The notes below the pieces were generated by a model. It did no database searches. It had not been told where the DNA came from and saw only the letters and a list, made by a program, of their open reading frames with translations. Below, piece by piece: positions 22,524-30,375 of a stretch of 30,487 nt of DNA. The translations under genes and the position numbers were made by a program. Position 1 is the first letter of the stretch; each line of letters opens with the position of its first letter. The stretch covers positions 1-30,487 of the forward strand of contig FR881276.1 in assembly GCA_000434735.1 (NCBI GenBank), read 5' to 3'. The DNA comes from Bacteroides sp. CAG:530 (GTDB lineage: Bacteria > Bacteroidota > Bacteroidia > Bacteroidales > Bacteroidaceae).

Positions 22524-23183
22524 ATGAAAAAATTTCTGACGCAAGGACGTTTGGCTACTCTGATAGTTGTAGCGGTATTAGTGATAGATCAGCTTATCAA
22601 GATTAGTGTGAAGACTAACATGGCTTTACACCAAAACATACATATAACCGATTGGTTCTATATCTATTTCACGGAGAACAACGGTATGGCTTTCGGCATG
22701 GAATTTCTGCCCAAGATATTTCTTACCCTGTTCCGCATAGTAGCTGTGGGACTCATCACATGGTATCTGCATAAGGTTACCACTCATTCAGAGAAGTTCA
22801 AGACCGGTTATGTGGTTTGCCTTGCCTTTATCTTGGCAGGAGCTATCGGTAATATAATAGACTGCGTATTTTACGGAGAGATTTTTTCGCAGAGCACAGC
22901 GTCGAGCATAGCGCAGTTCGTGCCGGTAGGGCAGGGGTATGCCGATTGGCTTCATGGCAGAGTGGTGGATATGTTCTATTTTCCCATTATCGATACATTC
23001 TGGCCCGACTGGTTGCCTATATGGGGCGGACAGCGTTTCATCTTCTTTAGCCCGATATTTAACTTTGCCGATGCCGCCATCAGTTGCGGTATAATTGCCT
23101 TGCTGTTGTTCTATAGCAGCTATATAGGCAAGAGTGTGAACGGAGAAGATAAGGTAGTAGAAAACAAGAAATCGGAAAAATGA
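22524..23183 (+). CDS. lspA: Lipoprotein signal peptidase (signal peptidase II)
   Basis: LspA cleaves the signal peptide of lipid-modified prolipoproteins in the inner membrane. The 219-aa product has four hydrophobic segments, the conserved IDQLIK (Asp22) near the N-terminus, FTENNGMAFG, and the catalytic pair Asp149 in GRVVDMFYFP and Asp183 in FNFADAAISCG. It is longer than E. coli LspA (164 aa) because of an insert between the third segment and GRVVD and a charged C-terminal tail; such lengths occur in Bacteroidetes. Its stop overlaps the start of the DUF4296 lipoprotein by 4 nt (ATGA), so the two are translationally coupled. The neighbour is itself a substrate. Confidence 0.95.
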   Translation: MKKFLTQGRLATLIVVAVLVIDQLIKISVKTNMALHQNIHITDWFYIYFTENNGMAFGMEFLPKIFLTLFRIVAVGLITWYLHKVTTHSEKFKTGYVVCLAFILAGAIGNIIDCVFYGEIFSQSTASSIAQFVPVGQGYADWLHGRVVDMFYFPIIDTFWPDWLPIWGGQRFIFFSPIFNFADAAISCGIIALLLFYSSYIGKSVNGEDKVVENKKSEK

Positions 23184-23989
23184 AAAAGAAAGTCACCATA
23201 CTGATGCTTTCCGCTTTCATGGCGACTATGGTAGGCTGTGGACGGAAAATACCTGAAGATATTATCCAGCCTGCCGATCTGGAGAATCTGCTGTACGATT
23301 ATCAACGTACTTCTTCAATGGTTAATTCGTTGCCTTATACAGAAAACTATAAGAAAGAGGCATATTACCGTTATGTGTTCGAGAAGCACCACGTTACCGA
23401 AGCCGAGTTCGACTCGTCTATGGTGTGGTATTCGCGTAACAGTGATGTGTTGGCCGGAATTTACGAGAATCTGCAGAAACGCCTTGATAATGAAGTCAGC
23501 CAAATGAAAATAAAAATGGCGCAGCGCGATAATCAGGTCGATGTGTCAATGTCGGGCGATACGGTAGATGTATGGCAAGACCGAAATATGCTTTGGCTCA
23601 CCGCTTCTGAGTTGACTAATAAGGTGCAGTTCGATTTTAAGGCCGATACCACGTTCCGCGCTTCGGATGCTATGGAGCTGACCGCCGACTTACGCTTCAT
23701 TCCGTTCGATAAGGAAATAGGCTCTTCGCCAAAGGTGGTGATGGGTATAAACTATTGCTTTGAGAACGACAGCGTGCAGGGTATGACACAAACCTTCCGC
23801 TCTTCTGGCCCGTGCCGACTGTATTTCAAGCCCGATTCTGCTTTCGCTATTCGTAGCATTAACGGATTCATCTATTATACCTCTGGCAAGAAACCGTCGG
23901 GCAGCGTATTGCTTAATGATATCCGCTTGATGCGCTATCACAAGATAGAGCCACGTTTCGAGTCGCTCGATACACTTCAGACCCGATAA
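23180..23989 (+). CDS. DUF4296 lipoprotein
   Basis: The 269-aa product starts with a lipoprotein signal peptide (lipobox TMVGC, Cys20) and then a DUF4296-like domain (about 22-115: IPEDIIQPADLENLLYDYQR, KHHVTEAEFDSSMVWYSRN, YENLQKRLDNEV). The rest (about 120-269) looks beta-rich and is not recognised. DUF4296 has no known function and is restricted to Bacteroidetes. Its start overlaps lspA by 4 nt, and the next small gene starts 9 nt after its stop, so it is the middle gene of a tight operon. Confidence 0.82.
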   Translation: MKKKVTILMLSAFMATMVGCGRKIPEDIIQPADLENLLYDYQRTSSMVNSLPYTENYKKEAYYRYVFEKHHVTEAEFDSSMVWYSRNSDVLAGIYENLQKRLDNEVSQMKIKMAQRDNQVDVSMSGDTVDVWQDRNMLWLTASELTNKVQFDFKADTTFRASDAMELTADLRFIPFDKEIGSSPKVVMGINYCFENDSVQGMTQTFRSSGPCRLYFKPDSAFAIRSINGFIYYTSGKKPSGSVLLNDIRLMRYHKIEPRFESLDTLQTR

Positions 23990-23998
23990 GCAAAGACG

Positions 23999-24331
23999 AT
24001 GAGAAAAGTAGCAAGTCACAGAATACTTGATTTAAAAACAGGTGCGATACTATCCATGCATGTGGTAGAGATAACCCACGACGGGAGCGTGGTTCGCACC
24101 TATCCGTTATGCGGAGAAAACCAGAATATAGAATGGCTTCCGGGGCTGCTGATACAGTCGCCCGAAGCTCCCGTTCTGGAGGTGGGCGAACACTTCACCG
24201 AATTCATTCAGCGTATACAAAAAAAAACTATCGGAAATGAATCCGATAGTAAACTCTATTGGGTAAGCCCTTTTAATGTATCGCAGATGGAGTTCTGTTC
24301 ATCTACTCGTATTATGCCATTAAAGGGTTGA
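23999..24331 (+). CDS. Conserved-looking protein of unknown function
   Basis: The 110-aa product has no signal peptide. The N-terminal ~60 residues (RKVASHRILDLKTGAILSMH, WLPGLLIQSPE) look like a small beta-rich fold similar to the composite domain preceding metal-dependent amidohydrolases, but no catalytic barrel follows. It lies 9 nt after the DUF4296 gene, so is probably the last gene of the lspA operon. Codons about 74-84 contain a hairpin plus A run that reads as an intrinsic terminator for the convergent methyltransferase gene. Its final 12 nt overlap that gene's 3' end. Function unknown. Confidence 0.7.
   Translation: MRKVASHRILDLKTGAILSMHVVEITHDGSVVRTYPLCGENQNIEWLPGLLIQSPEAPVLEVGEHFTEFIQRIQKKTIGNESDSKLYWVSPFNVSQMEFCSSTRIMPLKG
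24219..24250 (-). terminator. Methyltransferase terminator nested in the opposing ORF
   Basis: Read on the minus strand, ACTATCGGA (24250-24242) and TCCGATAGT (24235-24227) form a perfect 9-bp stem with a 6-nt loop followed by nine T residues. It lies about 70 nt after the stop of the minus-strand RNA methyltransferase, within the coding region of the convergent 110-aa gene. Confidence 0.8.
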
Positions 24332-25084
24332 AGCCTTTCTTCTGAACTCAGCGCATACTATAGCCGTAGCCACCGCTACATTCAGCGACTCGCTGGTTTC
24401 GCTTCCTTGCGGATAGTTTGGTATGAACAGCTTGCGGTTAATCTTTTGTGCTATCTGTGCACTGATACCGTTGCCCTCGTTGCCCATAACAATCAGTCCG
24501 TTCTCGCTCAACTCTTGAGAGTACATGTTGCCTCCGTCAAGGAAAGTTCCGTAGATGGGCACATTCATTTCTGCCAACTTATCAATCATCTCCTGTAAGT
24601 CGATGTAGTGCAGTCGTACACGCGCCACGGCTCCCATAGTAGCCTGTATCGTTTTAGGATTATAAATATCAGCGGTACCCTTTGAGCAGAATATATCCTT
24701 TATTCCAAACCAGTCGGCTATGCGGACTATCGTACCTAAGTTGCCGGGGTCTTGCACATCATCAAGCGCCAGACAGAGCGAATGCGCCGACGTTTCTGCC
24801 GAGAACTCATAATGCGGTTGCTCAAATACAGCCAGCACATCTTGCGGAGTCTTCATCAAGCTCGCCTTGGCCAGCTCATCTTCGCTCACTTCTATCACCT
24901 CTTTCGCTTCCGCCTTAGGATTCAGTTTCAGCCAATTCTGCGTAGCGCATAGCAGGCGGCACGGAAACGCCCCCATAAGGTCGCCTACCAGTTTATGCCC
25001 TTCCGCCAGAAATACCTGTTCTTCTTTTCTGTTCTTCTTTAACTCCAACGAGTGGATATACTTTATCTTGTTTTTGCTCAGCAT
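24320..25084 (-). CDS. TrmH/SpoU-family RNA 2'-O-methyltransferase
   Basis: The 254-aa product should methylate ribose 2'-OH groups of rRNA or tRNA with S-adenosylmethionine. The N-terminal ~85 residues are a substrate-binding domain (KIKYIHSLELKKNRKEEQVF LAEG type). The SPOUT knot carries the three motifs: LDDVQDPGNLGTIVRIADWF, IVMGNEGNGIS, and LFIPNYPQGSETSESLNVAVA. Length and motifs fit the TrmH family; the exact target nucleotide cannot be read from sequence. It is a single minus-strand gene divergent from tamL, overlapping the convergent 110-aa gene by 12 nt. Confidence 0.9.
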   Translation of the reverse strand: MLSKNKIKYIHSLELKKNRKEEQVFLAEGHKLVGDLMGAFPCRLLCATQNWLKLNPKAEAKEVIEVSEDELAKASLMKTPQDVLAVFEQPHYEFSAETSAHSLCLALDDVQDPGNLGTIVRIADWFGIKDIFCSKGTADIYNPKTIQATMGAVARVRLHYIDLQEMIDKLAEMNVPIYGTFLDGGNMYSQELSENGLIVMGNEGNGISAQIAQKINRKLFIPNYPQGSETSESLNVAVATAIVCAEFRRKASTL

Positions 25085-25131
25085 GAAGATTCTTCTCTTG
25101 TTTTGATTTGAATACGATGAACTTTTCCGAA

Positions 25132-25139
25132 CAAAGCTA
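25132..25139 (-). promoter_or_regulatory. -7 box of the RNA methyltransferase gene
   Basis: The minus strand reads TAGCTTTG, fitting TAnnTTTG, about 48 nt before the ATG; no clear -33 element. Confidence 0.4.
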
Positions 25140-25162
25140 AGAAGATATTTTTAATAAATATC

Positions 25163-25182
25163 TATATTTGCATGTAATTTTG
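25163..25182 (+). promoter_or_regulatory. Possible tandem -7 boxes of tamL
   Basis: TATATTTG (25163-25170) and TAATTTTG (25175-25182) both fit TAnnTTTG, 20-40 nt before the tamL ATG. Neither has a good TTTG at -33, so which is used is open. Confidence 0.45.
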
Positions 25183-25202
25183 CATAACCTCGCTTTAACG
25201 GA

Positions 25203-27515
25203 ATGAAAAGACATAATCTTTTTTCTATATATTTTGTATTACTGATGTCCTTGCTTGTGGTTGGATGTTCGCCGGGTAAGTTCATTCCGCAGGGGGAATG
25301 CTTGCTTGATAACTTAAAGGTTGAGTCGAACAACAAGGAAATCAAGCCGTCGCAAATGTCGGTGTACGTTCGTCAGACTCCAAACGCCAAATGGTTCAGC
25401 CTCTTTAAATTGCCCATGCACATATACTGCGCTTCGGGTTCCGATTCTACTAAGTGGATGAACCGCTTCTTGCGTAGACTGGGCGACGCCCCTGTGATAT
25501 ACGACAGAGCAAAAGCCGTAGAAACCCAGGCTGAGATGCAGAAGGCTATACAGAATATGGGCTATATGGGGGCTACTGTTCGCCTGAAAGAAGACCGCAT
25601 AAGCAATAACAAGGTGAGGGTGAAATACGTTATCGATGCCGGAAAGCCTTACATAGTAGACCGCTTGTCGTATAACATTGACGATTATCGCATTCACGAC
25701 TATCTGTTTGCCGATACCACACGTACCCTGCTTCATGAGGGCATGCGATTCAATGTAAACGTGCTTAATGACGAGCGTCAGCGCATCACCAACCTGCTTC
25801 ACGATAATGGATACTATCGTTTTCACAAAGACTTTATCACCTATCGCGCCGATACCGCATTGAACACCTATAAGGTACAGCTCGCCATGAACCTGCTGCC
25901 TTATAAAAAGAAAAAAGAAGACACCCCCACGCCTCATAAGCAGTTCAAGGTGCGTAGCGTAAACTATGTGCTCGATGCCGATTTGGTATCTATGTCTACC
26001 GATACGCGTCCTAAAGACAGCCTGCAGTACGGCGGACTGAATGTGTTCTATTCAGACAAGCCTTTCCTCAGGCCTAAGGTGCTGTGGAACGCCAATTTCA
26101 TTCGTCCGGGCGAGCTTTACACCAATAGGGGAGTGCGTAAAACATATTCAGCGTTGGGCCGATTGCCTATCCTTAAATTCTCTAATATCAGATTTGAAGA
26201 AGTAGAGCATAACGACTCCATCTACCTTGACGCTTACGTAGCCTTGGCAAGAAACAAGAACCAGTCGTTCTCTTTCGAGGTAGAAGGAACCAACTCGGCA
26301 GGCGACTTAGGTGCTGCGGCTTCTGTAGAATATACGCATCGTAATATATTCAGAGGGTCGGAAACCTTCTCCGTAAAACTGAGAGGTGCTTACGAGGCCG
26401 TTACAGGTATAGACGATTACGTAAACAGCAACTATTTGGAGTACGGCATAGAGTCGAGCCTTAACTTCCCCGAATTCAAGTTTCCGTTCTTGTCGTCAGC
26501 GTTTAAGCGACGCATCAACGCCACATCCGAGGTAAGCGCCAAGTACAACTGGCAGATCCGTCCCGAGTTTGAGCGCACATCCGCTTCGTCTGCATGGAGC
26601 TACCGTTGGCAGGGAAAGCCCGGAGCGGCTCATCGTTTTGATTTGCTCGATATCAGCTATATCTATATGCCTAAGGTGTCGGCCACATTCTCCGATTATC
26701 TGCAAAGAATGGCTGCCATTAATCCGCTTGTAGTCTACGCTTATAAAGACGTCTTCATAGTGCGTATGGGATATACTTATACATACAATAGCCGCGGAAA
26801 GTCTACCGGAAACAGCTTGCGAAATTCGTACTCGTTCCGCTTCAATATCGAGGAGTCGGGCAATCTGCTTTATGGCATCTCTAAGGTGTTCAACAAGCAT
26901 CCCAAAGACGGCGATGCGTTCAAGCTGGCAAACATCGACTTTGCCCAGTACGTAAAGATGGATGTAGATTTCGCCAAAAACTTCGTGATAGACGATCGCA
27001 ACTCGTTTGTTTTCCATACAGGTCTTGGCATAGCTGTGCCATACGGCAACTCCAAGAACCTGCCTTTCGAAAAACAATACTTTTCGGGCGGTGCCAATAG
27101 CGTGCGCGGATGGAAAGTACGTTCCTTGGGTCCTGGAAGTTTCGGAGGTTTAGGAAACTCTGCCGATTATATCATGAATACCGGAAACATCAAGCTCGAC
27201 TTGAATCTGGAGTATCGTACCTTCTTGTTCTGGAAACTGAACGGAGCGGCGTTTATTGATGCCGGAAACATCTGGAACCTTCCGGGAAAAGGACTCTCGT
27301 CAGAAGGCAACTTTAACTTCGTCAATTTCTACAAGGAATTAGCCGTATCATACGGATTAGGTATACGTTTCGACCTCGACTTTCTGATACTTCGTTTCGA
27401 TGCAGGTATGAAAGCCGTCAACCCGATGTACAAAGGACGCGATAAATTCCCTATAACATCACCTAATTTTAAGCGCGATTTCGCCTTCCACTTTGCGGTG
27501 GGCTATCCGTTCTAA
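25203..27515 (+). CDS. tamL: TamL, BamA/TamA-family outer-membrane assembly lipoprotein
   Basis: The 770-aa product is an outer-membrane protein of the Omp85 superfamily. Unlike TamA it has a lipoprotein signal peptide (lipobox VVGC, Cys22), the defining feature of Bacteroidetes TamL. POTRA-like repeats occupy about 100-340 (MGYMGATVRLKEDRISNNKV, NLLHDNGYYRFHKDFITY). The C-terminal beta-barrel starts near 350 and contains the Omp85 lid-type motif FSGGANSVRGWKVRSLGPGS (about 626-645), ending with an aromatic residue (FAVGYPF). In this phylum TamL is thought to work with an inner-membrane TamB in assembling outer-membrane proteins; tamB is not in the window. Followed by a small gene 23 nt downstream. 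Confidence 0.88.
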   Translation: MKRHNLFSIYFVLLMSLLVVGCSPGKFIPQGECLLDNLKVESNNKEIKPSQMSVYVRQTPNAKWFSLFKLPMHIYCASGSDSTKWMNRFLRRLGDAPVIYDRAKAVETQAEMQKAIQNMGYMGATVRLKEDRISNNKVRVKYVIDAGKPYIVDRLSYNIDDYRIHDYLFADTTRTLLHEGMRFNVNVLNDERQRITNLLHDNGYYRFHKDFITYRADTALNTYKVQLAMNLLPYKKKKEDTPTPHKQFKVRSVNYVLDADLVSMSTDTRPKDSLQYGGLNVFYSDKPFLRPKVLWNANFIRPGELYTNRGVRKTYSALGRLPILKFSNIRFEEVEHNDSIYLDAYVALARNKNQSFSFEVEGTNSAGDLGAAASVEYTHRNIFRGSETFSVKLRGAYEAVTGIDDYVNSNYLEYGIESSLNFPEFKFPFLSSAFKRRINATSEVSAKYNWQIRPEFERTSASSAWSYRWQGKPGAAHRFDLLDISYIYMPKVSATFSDYLQRMAAINPLVVYAYKDVFIVRMGYTYTYNSRGKSTGNSLRNSYSFRFNIEESGNLLYGISKVFNKHPKDGDAFKLANIDFAQYVKMDVDFAKNFVIDDRNSFVFHTGLGIAVPYGNSKNLPFEKQYFSGGANSVRGWKVRSLGPGSFGGLGNSADYIMNTGNIKLDLNLEYRTFLFWKLNGAAFIDAGNIWNLPGKGLSSEGNFNFVNFYKELAVSYGLGIRFDLDFLILRFDAGMKAVNPMYKGRDKFPITSPNFKRDFAFHFAVGYPF

Positions 27516-27538
27516 TACACTACAAAAAAGATAAGATT

Positions 27539-27772
27539 ATGGAAAAGAAAGGATTATATACAGAAGAAGAGTTGGAAATCTTTTTGAAATGGTTTACCGA
27601 GCAAAAGCTGCCTAAGACCATGCAAATAGACGACGCTACCTATACGCCCGATTTGAAAGAAACAATAATCAGTCTTACTGGGCAGGCCCGACTCTGTTTT
27701 AAGAACCCTAAGATGCAAGGATGCATCCACCTTCTGAACAGAATAAAGAGTAAGCTGGAAGAACAAGCCTGA
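27539..27772 (+). CDS. Small uncharacterised protein, possibly DUF6965
   Basis: The 77-aa product is soluble and mainly helical, starting MEKKGLYTEEELEIFLKWF and ending in a lysine/glutamate-rich helix (LNRIKSKLEEQ). The helix - LP..MQIDDATY - helix pattern resembles short Bacteroidales proteins I associate with DUF6965, though that link is from memory. It lies 23 nt after tamL and just before a strong terminator, so it is probably cotranscribed with tamL. No function can be given. Confidence 0.65.
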   Translation: MEKKGLYTEEELEIFLKWFTEQKLPKTMQIDDATYTPDLKETIISLTGQARLCFKNPKMQGCIHLLNRIKSKLEEQA

Positions 27773-27781
27773 TATAAAGAA

Positions 27782-27834
27782 AAAGCCAATCCATTCACAA
27801 TTCTCATCATGAATGGATTGGCTTTATTTTTTTT
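27782..27834 (+). terminator. Terminator after the tamL operon
   Basis: Perfect 16-bp arms AAAGCCAATCCATTCA (27782-27797) and TGAATGGATTGGCTTT (27810-27825) with a 12-nt loop, followed by A and eight T residues. A short A run on the left also allows some function on the minus strand. Confidence 0.9.
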
Positions 27835-27905
27835 GATTTATGAATTATAAATGACAGGACACTGAAAGTAGTTAAACAATAGTATTTCAGTTATTATCTT
27901 GATCA

Positions 27906-28066
27906 CTAATATCCGGGATTTTGCGTTATAGTAGGATTCATGTCCATCTCCCATTGTGGAATCGGCCAAAGCAACTGATAAGTTTCATTGGCATTAAGAG
28001 TCCCATATACGATTGTCCCAAACCATTTCTTCTGATGAAAGTTAGATAGTTCGGAGTTTGAAGCTT
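27906..28066 (-). pseudogene. Out-of-frame canonical SusD C-terminal tail
   Basis: In the alternative minus-strand frame this stretch encodes ASNSELSNFHQKKWFGTIVY followed by GTLNANETYQLLWPIPQWEM and DMNPTITQNPGY, then TAG. WPIP..E...NP.ITQNPGY is the near-universal ending of SusD/RagB proteins. The frame can be restored by a single added A in the AA of TATAAGCTT near 28066, giving LRYKASNSEL. The current reading frame instead ends at 27938 with an unrelated-looking tail. Confidence 0.8.
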
Positions 28067-30142
28067 ATATCGCAATGTAGCTATTGCTTTTAGAATATCA
28101 GAATCATTTACAGAAAGACTCTTGGTTTTACATACCATCTGGATGTACTCTTTAGCCTTCGTTGTATTTCCTGTATGATACAAGCATTCTGCAGCGGTCA
28201 AAATTACATCCTTATAATCAAGGCACGGATAACATAGCTCATTCTCATTGCTACCAGCTCTAGTATCCATTTTAAATCCAAGAATACATTCGGAATCATT
28301 CTTGTAATTCACAGGTGCCGATTGAATAAGACTGTAGTAACCATTATCGATAACTTTCTCCAAAAGAGGCAATGCCGAATCGAATTTCTTCTGGTTACAG
28401 CGAACATACGCCAACAAAACTCTTGCCACATCTTTCGACACGAAGAGCGCACTGTTTGCATCAGTAAACGCGTCATTCTTTTTCTCCTCAAGGCATGGTA
28501 TCGCTTCTTCTAAAAGGTTAGATAAGGCAGCAAGAATATCACCTTCACTCATAGGAGCTGGCCTGTCAACAACGCTTGCTAATTGCTCTGTAAAGAAAGG
28601 CAATTTACCCCAGTGCGATGAAAGCATATAATAATTAAGAGCAATGTAAGTATTCAAAAATGGCTGATAGCAATCTAATTCATTTTTATCGTATTTTTTT
28701 ATCTCTACAAGTTGAGAGATTGATTTATAATAATAGTTCCAACAGTTTGCTATACTATTATCATTCGAAGAAAATGGTTTATGAGGGTTTTGCGCATACT
28801 TTCCTTCCAAATATCGTTCAGTTTTTACCGCATCTCTCATGTACCCCAAAATGCCATTCACAACCTTAATACCATCAGAACCCAGTTTTGGCGTATTTAT
28901 CTTTATGTTTTGGTTGCCACTTTGCGTCATGGCAATTTCCGCTGCAATTACACCTCTGGCATTATAGATTTTAATCGACCAAGATTCAGGTTTGCGAGAC
29001 AATGTAGCACCTACATGAATCTTTATCACATTATTTTCTATACTTGTTACCTTCTCGCTTTCCGGAACGCTTGTATTAGCACCTTCTTCATAGAAGTTGC
29101 TAAAAAAATGTTCCGGTGAAACAGATTCTGAAGGGTATTGATCTAATCCTGTATCCGACCCTTTTATTTCCGAAGGGGGGTCCAAGAAATATGGTTTTTT
29201 CGATTCAATTTTTACCGTAAAGTCACCACCTTCCGCTGGTACGCTTATCTGATTTTGGCTGAGTTGCACTGTCGATGATTCATCCAACTCATTTCCGGCT
29301 ATTCCGTCATTATCCCAGTCAAAGAAGCTTGCCAAGTCCTTTACGCCAACTTCGTATCCTAACTCTTTGTAGCGTTCTTTTATATTTGTCGCTATTTTGT
29401 CAAGCCTTCCGTTCAAATAGTTGCGTGTAGACTTAAGCTTTTTCTTTGTGGTATCCGAGAAAGTACCTGTGGTGCTGAATTCATTGCTCAGCAAAGAAAG
29501 ATATTCCACTATCTCCGCTTCCGAACGATCTGAAAGAATCAATGACGATACGGCAATCAATGCCCCGGCAGCATCGTCGCCCGAAGTTATAGAGAACTTG
29601 CTTGCGTCTTTTGTGGCATATCCTTGCAAACCGAATTGAGCAAGCAGTTCACGCTGTGCCTGCTCGTTAGCTTCTTTAAAAGTCTTACCCTCATTAGCTA
29701 TGAGATGATTGATACGCTTACTTTTAAGATGCGTCAAAACATTTACATTAACGGTAGAATTGTCCGACAGGTCAACAATAGCATCCAATTTTATAGTACC
29801 GGTAGATAGCTTTCCGTCCACTTCATTGAAGAAATATCCGTCGGCTGTAAGTTTAGCATAAGGAGTATTTACTTTAAGTGAGCCAAAATTAAAATCACCC
29901 GTATTGTTTTCTATCGTTGCGGTATAAGAGTTTCCGGTGGGCACCATATATTGGTCCAGTGTTCGCATATCTATTTGAGAGCCACGCACTAGCGGACCTT
30001 TTTCCACTTTTCCTTTAACAATATGAACTGTAGGTACGAATACCTCTTTTTCGCCCGTCGCTTCATTGGATTCGCTGCACGAGGCTAATCCCACTGCCGC
30101 CACTACAGCAACCCAAATGTTTCTGAATAATGCCTTCTTCAT
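27938..30142 (-). CDS. SusD-like lipoprotein with extra N-terminal domains; C-terminus frameshifted
   Basis: The 734-aa product (from the start at 30142) is a surface-type lipoprotein (lipobox GLASC, Cys22). Residues about 37-150 form an unrecognised beta-rich domain (GKVEKGPLVRGSQIDMRT, then TADGYFFNEVDG). A helical part (150-270) ends in an EF-hand-like loop, DWDNDGIAGNE (275-285). A BACON-like Ig fold follows (about 294-410: QISVPAEGGDFTVKIES to AMTQSG), then a SusD/RagB-type TPR region (about 425-693). SusD proteins bind glycans with a SusC transporter, but no susC is adjacent. After residue 693 the frame is wrong: the expected SusD tail is encoded in another frame (27906-28066). The N-terminal 48 codons before 30142 are excluded because they overlap the promoter. 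Confidence 0.8.
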   Translation of the reverse strand: MKKALFRNIWVAVVAAVGLASCSESNEATGEKEVFVPTVHIVKGKVEKGPLVRGSQIDMRTLDQYMVPTGNSYTATIENNTGDFNFGSLKVNTPYAKLTADGYFFNEVDGKLSTGTIKLDAIVDLSDNSTVNVNVLTHLKSKRINHLIANEGKTFKEANEQAQRELLAQFGLQGYATKDASKFSITSGDDAAGALIAVSSLILSDRSEAEIVEYLSLLSNEFSTTGTFSDTTKKKLKSTRNYLNGRLDKIATNIKERYKELGYEVGVKDLASFFDWDNDGIAGNELDESSTVQLSQNQISVPAEGGDFTVKIESKKPYFLDPPSEIKGSDTGLDQYPSESVSPEHFFSNFYEEGANTSVPESEKVTSIENNVIKIHVGATLSRKPESWSIKIYNARGVIAAEIAMTQSGNQNIKINTPKLGSDGIKVVNGILGYMRDAVKTERYLEGKYAQNPHKPFSSNDNSIANCWNYYYKSISQLVEIKKYDKNELDCYQPFLNTYIALNYYMLSSHWGKLPFFTEQLASVVDRPAPMSEGDILAALSNLLEEAIPCLEEKKNDAFTDANSALFVSKDVARVLLAYVRCNQKKFDSALPLLEKVIDNGYYSLIQSAPVNYKNDSECILGFKMDTRAGSNENELCYPCLDYKDVILTAAECLYHTGNTTKAKEYIQMVCKTKSLSVNDSDILKAIATLRYKLQTPNYLTFIRRNGLGQSYMGLLMPMKLISCFGRFHNGRWT

Positions 30143-30171
30143 GATATTTCCCTTATAATTGTATATATGTG

Positions 30172-30179
30172 CAAATGTA
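30172..30179 (-). promoter_or_regulatory. -7 box of the SusD-like gene
   Basis: The minus strand reads TACATTTG, fitting TAnnTTTG, about 30 nt before the ATG at 30142. It supports that start over the far upstream ATG at 30286. No clear -33 element. Confidence 0.5.
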
Positions 30180-30264
30180 AGCTTTTTTATTTGTAAGAAT
30201 GTGTTTCCCAACAAAAGAAGTCTCCAATCAATTATTAAATAGAATTTCACTGTATAACATCTAC

Positions 30265-30375
30265 GAAAAAGAATACGATGCGTCAATCAGCACATCGCAT
30301 TCTTTCACTTGTCCATTCGCATATTGCAGTGCTGCACATTGCATTCTTTTCCTCTGCACATCGCAATGTTTTTTT
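30265..30375. repeat. Cluster of CACATCGCATTCTTT-type motifs
   Basis: Three direct copies (GCACATCGCATTCTTTCACT at 30290, GCACATTGCATTCTTTTCCT at 30334, GCACATCGCAATGTTTTTTT at 30356) and one inverted copy (GAAAAAGAATACGATGCG at 30265) occupy about 110 bp. Spacing is irregular (44 then 22). Otherwise 30180-30487 has no gene I can support. Confidence 0.5.
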
